Of a stretch of 64,000 nt of DNA, positions 62,029 through 64,000 are shown piece by piece. Made by a program: the position numbers and the translations under genes. The stretch comes from Thermosulfurimonas sp. F29 (GTDB lineage: Bacteria > Desulfobacterota > Thermodesulfobacteria > Thermodesulfobacteriales > Thermodesulfobacteriaceae). Location: contig NZ_JAIFYA010000001.1 of assembly GCF_019688735.1 (NCBI RefSeq), forward strand, positions 1 to 64,000, read 5' to 3'. Position 1 is the first letter of the stretch. Each line of letters opens with the position of its first letter. The notes below the pieces were generated by a model. The model was not told the DNA's origin and did no database searches. It saw only the letters and a list, made by a program, of their open reading frames with translations.

Positions 62029-62267
62029 TACCTACCTCCCCTGTCCTTTTTGGAGCCCCTGTACACTATACGCCCCCGGGTAAGATCGTAGGGCGAAAGC
62101 TCCACGATTACCTTGTCGCCCGGAAGGATCCGGATGTAGTGCATCCGCATTTTCCCCGACACATGAGCCAGAACCCTGTGCCCCGTCTCCAGCTCCACCC
62201 TGAACATGGCGTTGGGCAACGCCTCCACCACCGTCCCTTCCACCTGAATGTGATCTTCCTTCGGCAT
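62028..62267 (-). CDS. infA: Translation initiation factor IF-1
   Basis: 79 residues; [40 protein letters not shown] and [12 protein letters not shown] are the IF-1 OB-fold signature. Followed directly by rpmJ. Confidence 0.98.
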   Translation of the reverse strand: MPKEDHIQVEGTVVEALPNAMFRVELETGHRVLAHVSGKMRMHYIRILPGDKVIVELSPYDLTRGRIVYRGSKKDRGGR

Positions 62268-62276
62268 ACCCCTCCC

Positions 62277-63068
62277 CTAAACCCTGGAAAGAATTTCCGG
62301 CCCCCGGGCCGTGATGGCCACCGAGTGCTCGAAATGGGCCGCAAGCCCCCCGTCCTCCGTAACCGCCGTCCACTTATCTTCAAGGATCTTCACCTTAGGA
62401 CTTCCCGTAACCACCATGGGCTCGATGGCCAGCACCATCCCGGCCGCAAGCCGGGGCCCCTTTCCGGGTCTCCCAAAGTTGGGCACCTCCGGCGGCTCGT
62501 GCAGGGAACGCCCCACACCGTGCCCCACGAAGTCCCGAATCACCGAAAAACCGGCCCCTTCCACATGGCGCTGAATGGCCGCCGAAATGTCCCCCACCCG
62601 GTTGCCCACCCGGGCCTTCTCTATCCCCAGGTAAAGGGCTTCCTCCGTCACCTTCATGAGTCTTTCCGCCACCTCCGAGACCTTCCCCACCGCCACCGTA
62701 AGGGCCGCATCCCCTATGTACCCCTCGTACTCCACCCCGAAATCGTAGCTCACTATGTCCCCCTCCCGGAGGACCTTGTCCTCCCGGGGAATACCGTGAA
62801 TGACCTCCTCGTTAACGGACACGCACAGCGCATAGGGATACCCCCGGTATCCCTTAAAGGCCGGCCGCCCACCCCGCTTGCGACAAAGGGTATCGGCCAG
62901 AACCTCGAGATCCCAGGTGGACACCCCGGGCTTCGACTCCTCGGCCAGCCGCAAAAGCACCTCCATAACAATAGCATTGGCCCGCCTGAGAAGTTCAATT
63001 TCCCAGGGGGCCTTGAGTTTTATCCTCTTTATTCCCGAACCCGCGCTTACCCGCCGCACTAAAATCAA
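62277..63068 (-). CDS. map: Methionine aminopeptidase, type I
   Basis: 263 residues from a TTG at 63068; later starts (for example GTG at 63059) are possible since the first residues are not conserved. Metal ligands are seen in IVSYDFGVEYEGYIGDAALT (two Asp), FVGHGVGRSLHEPPEVPNFG (His), VLAIEPMV (Glu) and AHFEHSVAITARGPEIL (Glu). It removes N-terminal Met from nascent proteins. Confidence 0.95.
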   Translation of the reverse strand: MILVRRVSAGSGIKRIKLKAPWEIELLRRANAIVMEVLLRLAEESKPGVSTWDLEVLADTLCRKRGGRPAFKGYRGYPYALCVSVNEEVIHGIPREDKVLREGDIVSYDFGVEYEGYIGDAALTVAVGKVSEVAERLMKVTEEALYLGIEKARVGNRVGDISAAIQRHVEGAGFSVIRDFVGHGVGRSLHEPPEVPNFGRPGKGPRLAAGMVLAIEPMVVTGSPKVKILEDKWTAVTEDGGLAAHFEHSVAITARGPEILSRV

Positions 63069-63710
63069 TTATCCCAGAATCTTAACGATCCGCTCAAAAA
63101 TCTCGTCAATGCTCCCCATTCCGTCCACCCGGTGAAGCACGCCCTTCTTCTCGTAATAATCAATCAGGGGAGCCGTGGACTCGTGATATACCTTGAGACG
63201 GTTCCTTACCGTTTCCTCGTTGTCGTCCGCCCGCTGATAAAGCTCTCCCCCGCAGGCGTCACACTTCCCCTCTACCTTCGGGGGTTTGAATATGACATGA
63301 TACATCATACCGCAATTCTTGCAAGTGCGACGCCCGGTGAGCCGCTTCACCAGCTCCTCGTCCGGCACCTCAATGGCAATGGCGTAGTCGATCTTCTTCC
63401 CCCACTTGGCGAGCATCTCGTCCAGGGCCTCGGCCTGAGGCACCGTGCGCGGAAATCCGTCCAGAATAAAGCCCTTCTCGCAATCCGGCTGCTTAAGCCG
63501 TTCCTCCACCATCCCGAGCACGATCTCGTCCGGCACGAGCTGGCCCTTGTCCATGTATTCCTTGGCCTTCTTGCCGAGTTCCGTGCCCTTGGAGAGATGC
63601 TCCCGGAACATGTCCCCGGTGGAAATCTGGGGAATACCGTAGCGCTCCGTGATACGCTTGGCCTGCGTCCCCTTACCGGCACCCGGCGGTCCCAGAAATA
63701 CGATGTTCAT
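63069..63710 (-). CDS. adk: Adenylate kinase with zinc lid
   Basis: 213 residues. The P-loop is [16 protein letters not shown]. The NMP motif is [11 protein letters not shown] and the LID has [20 protein letters not shown] followed by CDACG, a four-Cys zinc site often found in thermophilic and Gram-positive-type enzymes. [13 protein letters not shown] is the conserved core. Confidence 0.97.
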   Translation of the reverse strand: MNIVFLGPPGAGKGTQAKRITERYGIPQISTGDMFREHLSKGTELGKKAKEYMDKGQLVPDEIVLGMVEERLKQPDCEKGFILDGFPRTVPQAEALDEMLAKWGKKIDYAIAIEVPDEELVKRLTGRRTCKNCGMMYHVIFKPPKVEGKCDACGGELYQRADDNEETVRNRLKVYHESTAPLIDYYEKKGVLHRVDGMGSIDEIFERIVKILG

Positions 63711-63732
63711 GACCCCCTCCTTTTTTGATTTT

Positions 63733-64000
63733 TTACCGTCTGCGGCGCAGACGGCCCTCCCGCACCAGACTGTCGTAACGCCTGGTGAGGAGGTGGGCCT
63801 CTATCTGGGCCATGGTGTCCATGGCCACCCCCACCACGATCAGGAGAGCCGTGCCCCCAAAGTAAAAAGGCACATTAAATTTCACGATCAAAAGCGTGGG
63901 CAACACGCAGATGGCCGCCACATAAATGGCCCCGATAAGGGTCACCCGGTTGAGCACCCGATCCAGGAACTCCTGAGTGGCCCGACCGGGACGAATCCCC
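63733..64000 (-). CDS. secY: SecY protein translocase subunit, C-terminal part
   Basis: The frame is open to the right window edge, where it reads [20 protein letters not shown]. The end contains [18 protein letters not shown] and the last membrane segments ([20 protein letters not shown]). This is the C-terminus of SecY, upstream of adk as usual; the start lies outside the window. Confidence 0.96.
   Translation of the reverse strand, partial: GIRPGRATQEFLDRVLNRVTLIGAIYVAAICVLPTLLIVKFNVPFYFGGTALLIVVGVAMDTMAQIEAHLLTRRYDSLVREGRLRRRR

Overview
The window looks like the chromosome of a Gram-negative bacterium. It encodes outer-membrane barrels, lipoproteins and a Wza-type exporter. Highly charged proteins, a Cys4 zinc-lid adenylate kinase and the overall style suggest a thermophile, possibly a Thermodesulfobacteriota-like lineage. 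That placement is inference; no 16S rRNA gene is present. Core genes are moderately GC-rich, while the accessory cassettes at 43-58 kb are strikingly AT-rich.

Layout. (1) 1-1.4 kb: remnants of IS256- and IS1634-type elements. (2) 1.4-21.3 kb, minus strand: a complete Tc (toxin complex) operon. A TcB-TcC/Rhs fusion carries a C-terminal payload module with an HEGSH metallopeptidase motif. It is followed by a TcA split into A1 and A2. An IS110-type element with a foldable leader (candidate bridge RNA) sits exactly in the A1/A2 junction. (3) 21.3-27.3 kb, minus strand: IS debris, then a Fap-like functional-amyloid locus (repeat subunits, C39 peptidase, outer-membrane barrel) in which two genes are broken. 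(4) 27.5 kb: tRNA-Leu(TAA). (5) 27.7-36.7 kb, minus strand: an exopolysaccharide operon (ExeA-like ATPase, BY-kinase, Wzz, barrel, Wza, TPR lipoprotein, polyprenyl glycosylphosphotransferase). (6) 36.8-41.1 kb, minus strand: a ModABC-type transporter and a CCA-adding enzyme.

(7) 41.3-58.7 kb: an integron. A divergently oriented IntI-type tyrosine recombinase is followed by thirteen recognisable attC sites, twelve in the expected orientation and one inverted. The cassettes carry mostly orphan genes: three proteins with HEPN-type RxxxxH motifs, a DUF2971 protein, a NERD nuclease-like protein, a truncated deoxynucleoside kinase, and RelE-, HicAB- and VapBC-type toxin-antitoxin pairs. The array has been invaded by IS630, by two identical inverted IS1634 copies, by a second identical IS110 copy and by a small palindromic element. 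Several cassettes carry nonsense or frameshift lesions.

(8) 58.7-64 kb, minus strand: the end of the spc/alpha ribosomal operon (secY-adk-map-infA-rpmJ-rpsM-rpsK-rpsD-rpoA-rplQ). Its terminator lies about 85 bp from the last attC.

The main points of interest are the large sedentary-style integron with HEPN/nuclease/TA cargo in a probable thermophile, the IS110 copies that both sit in Shine-Dalgarno AGGAG sequences, and the Tc complex with a predicted metalloprotease payload.
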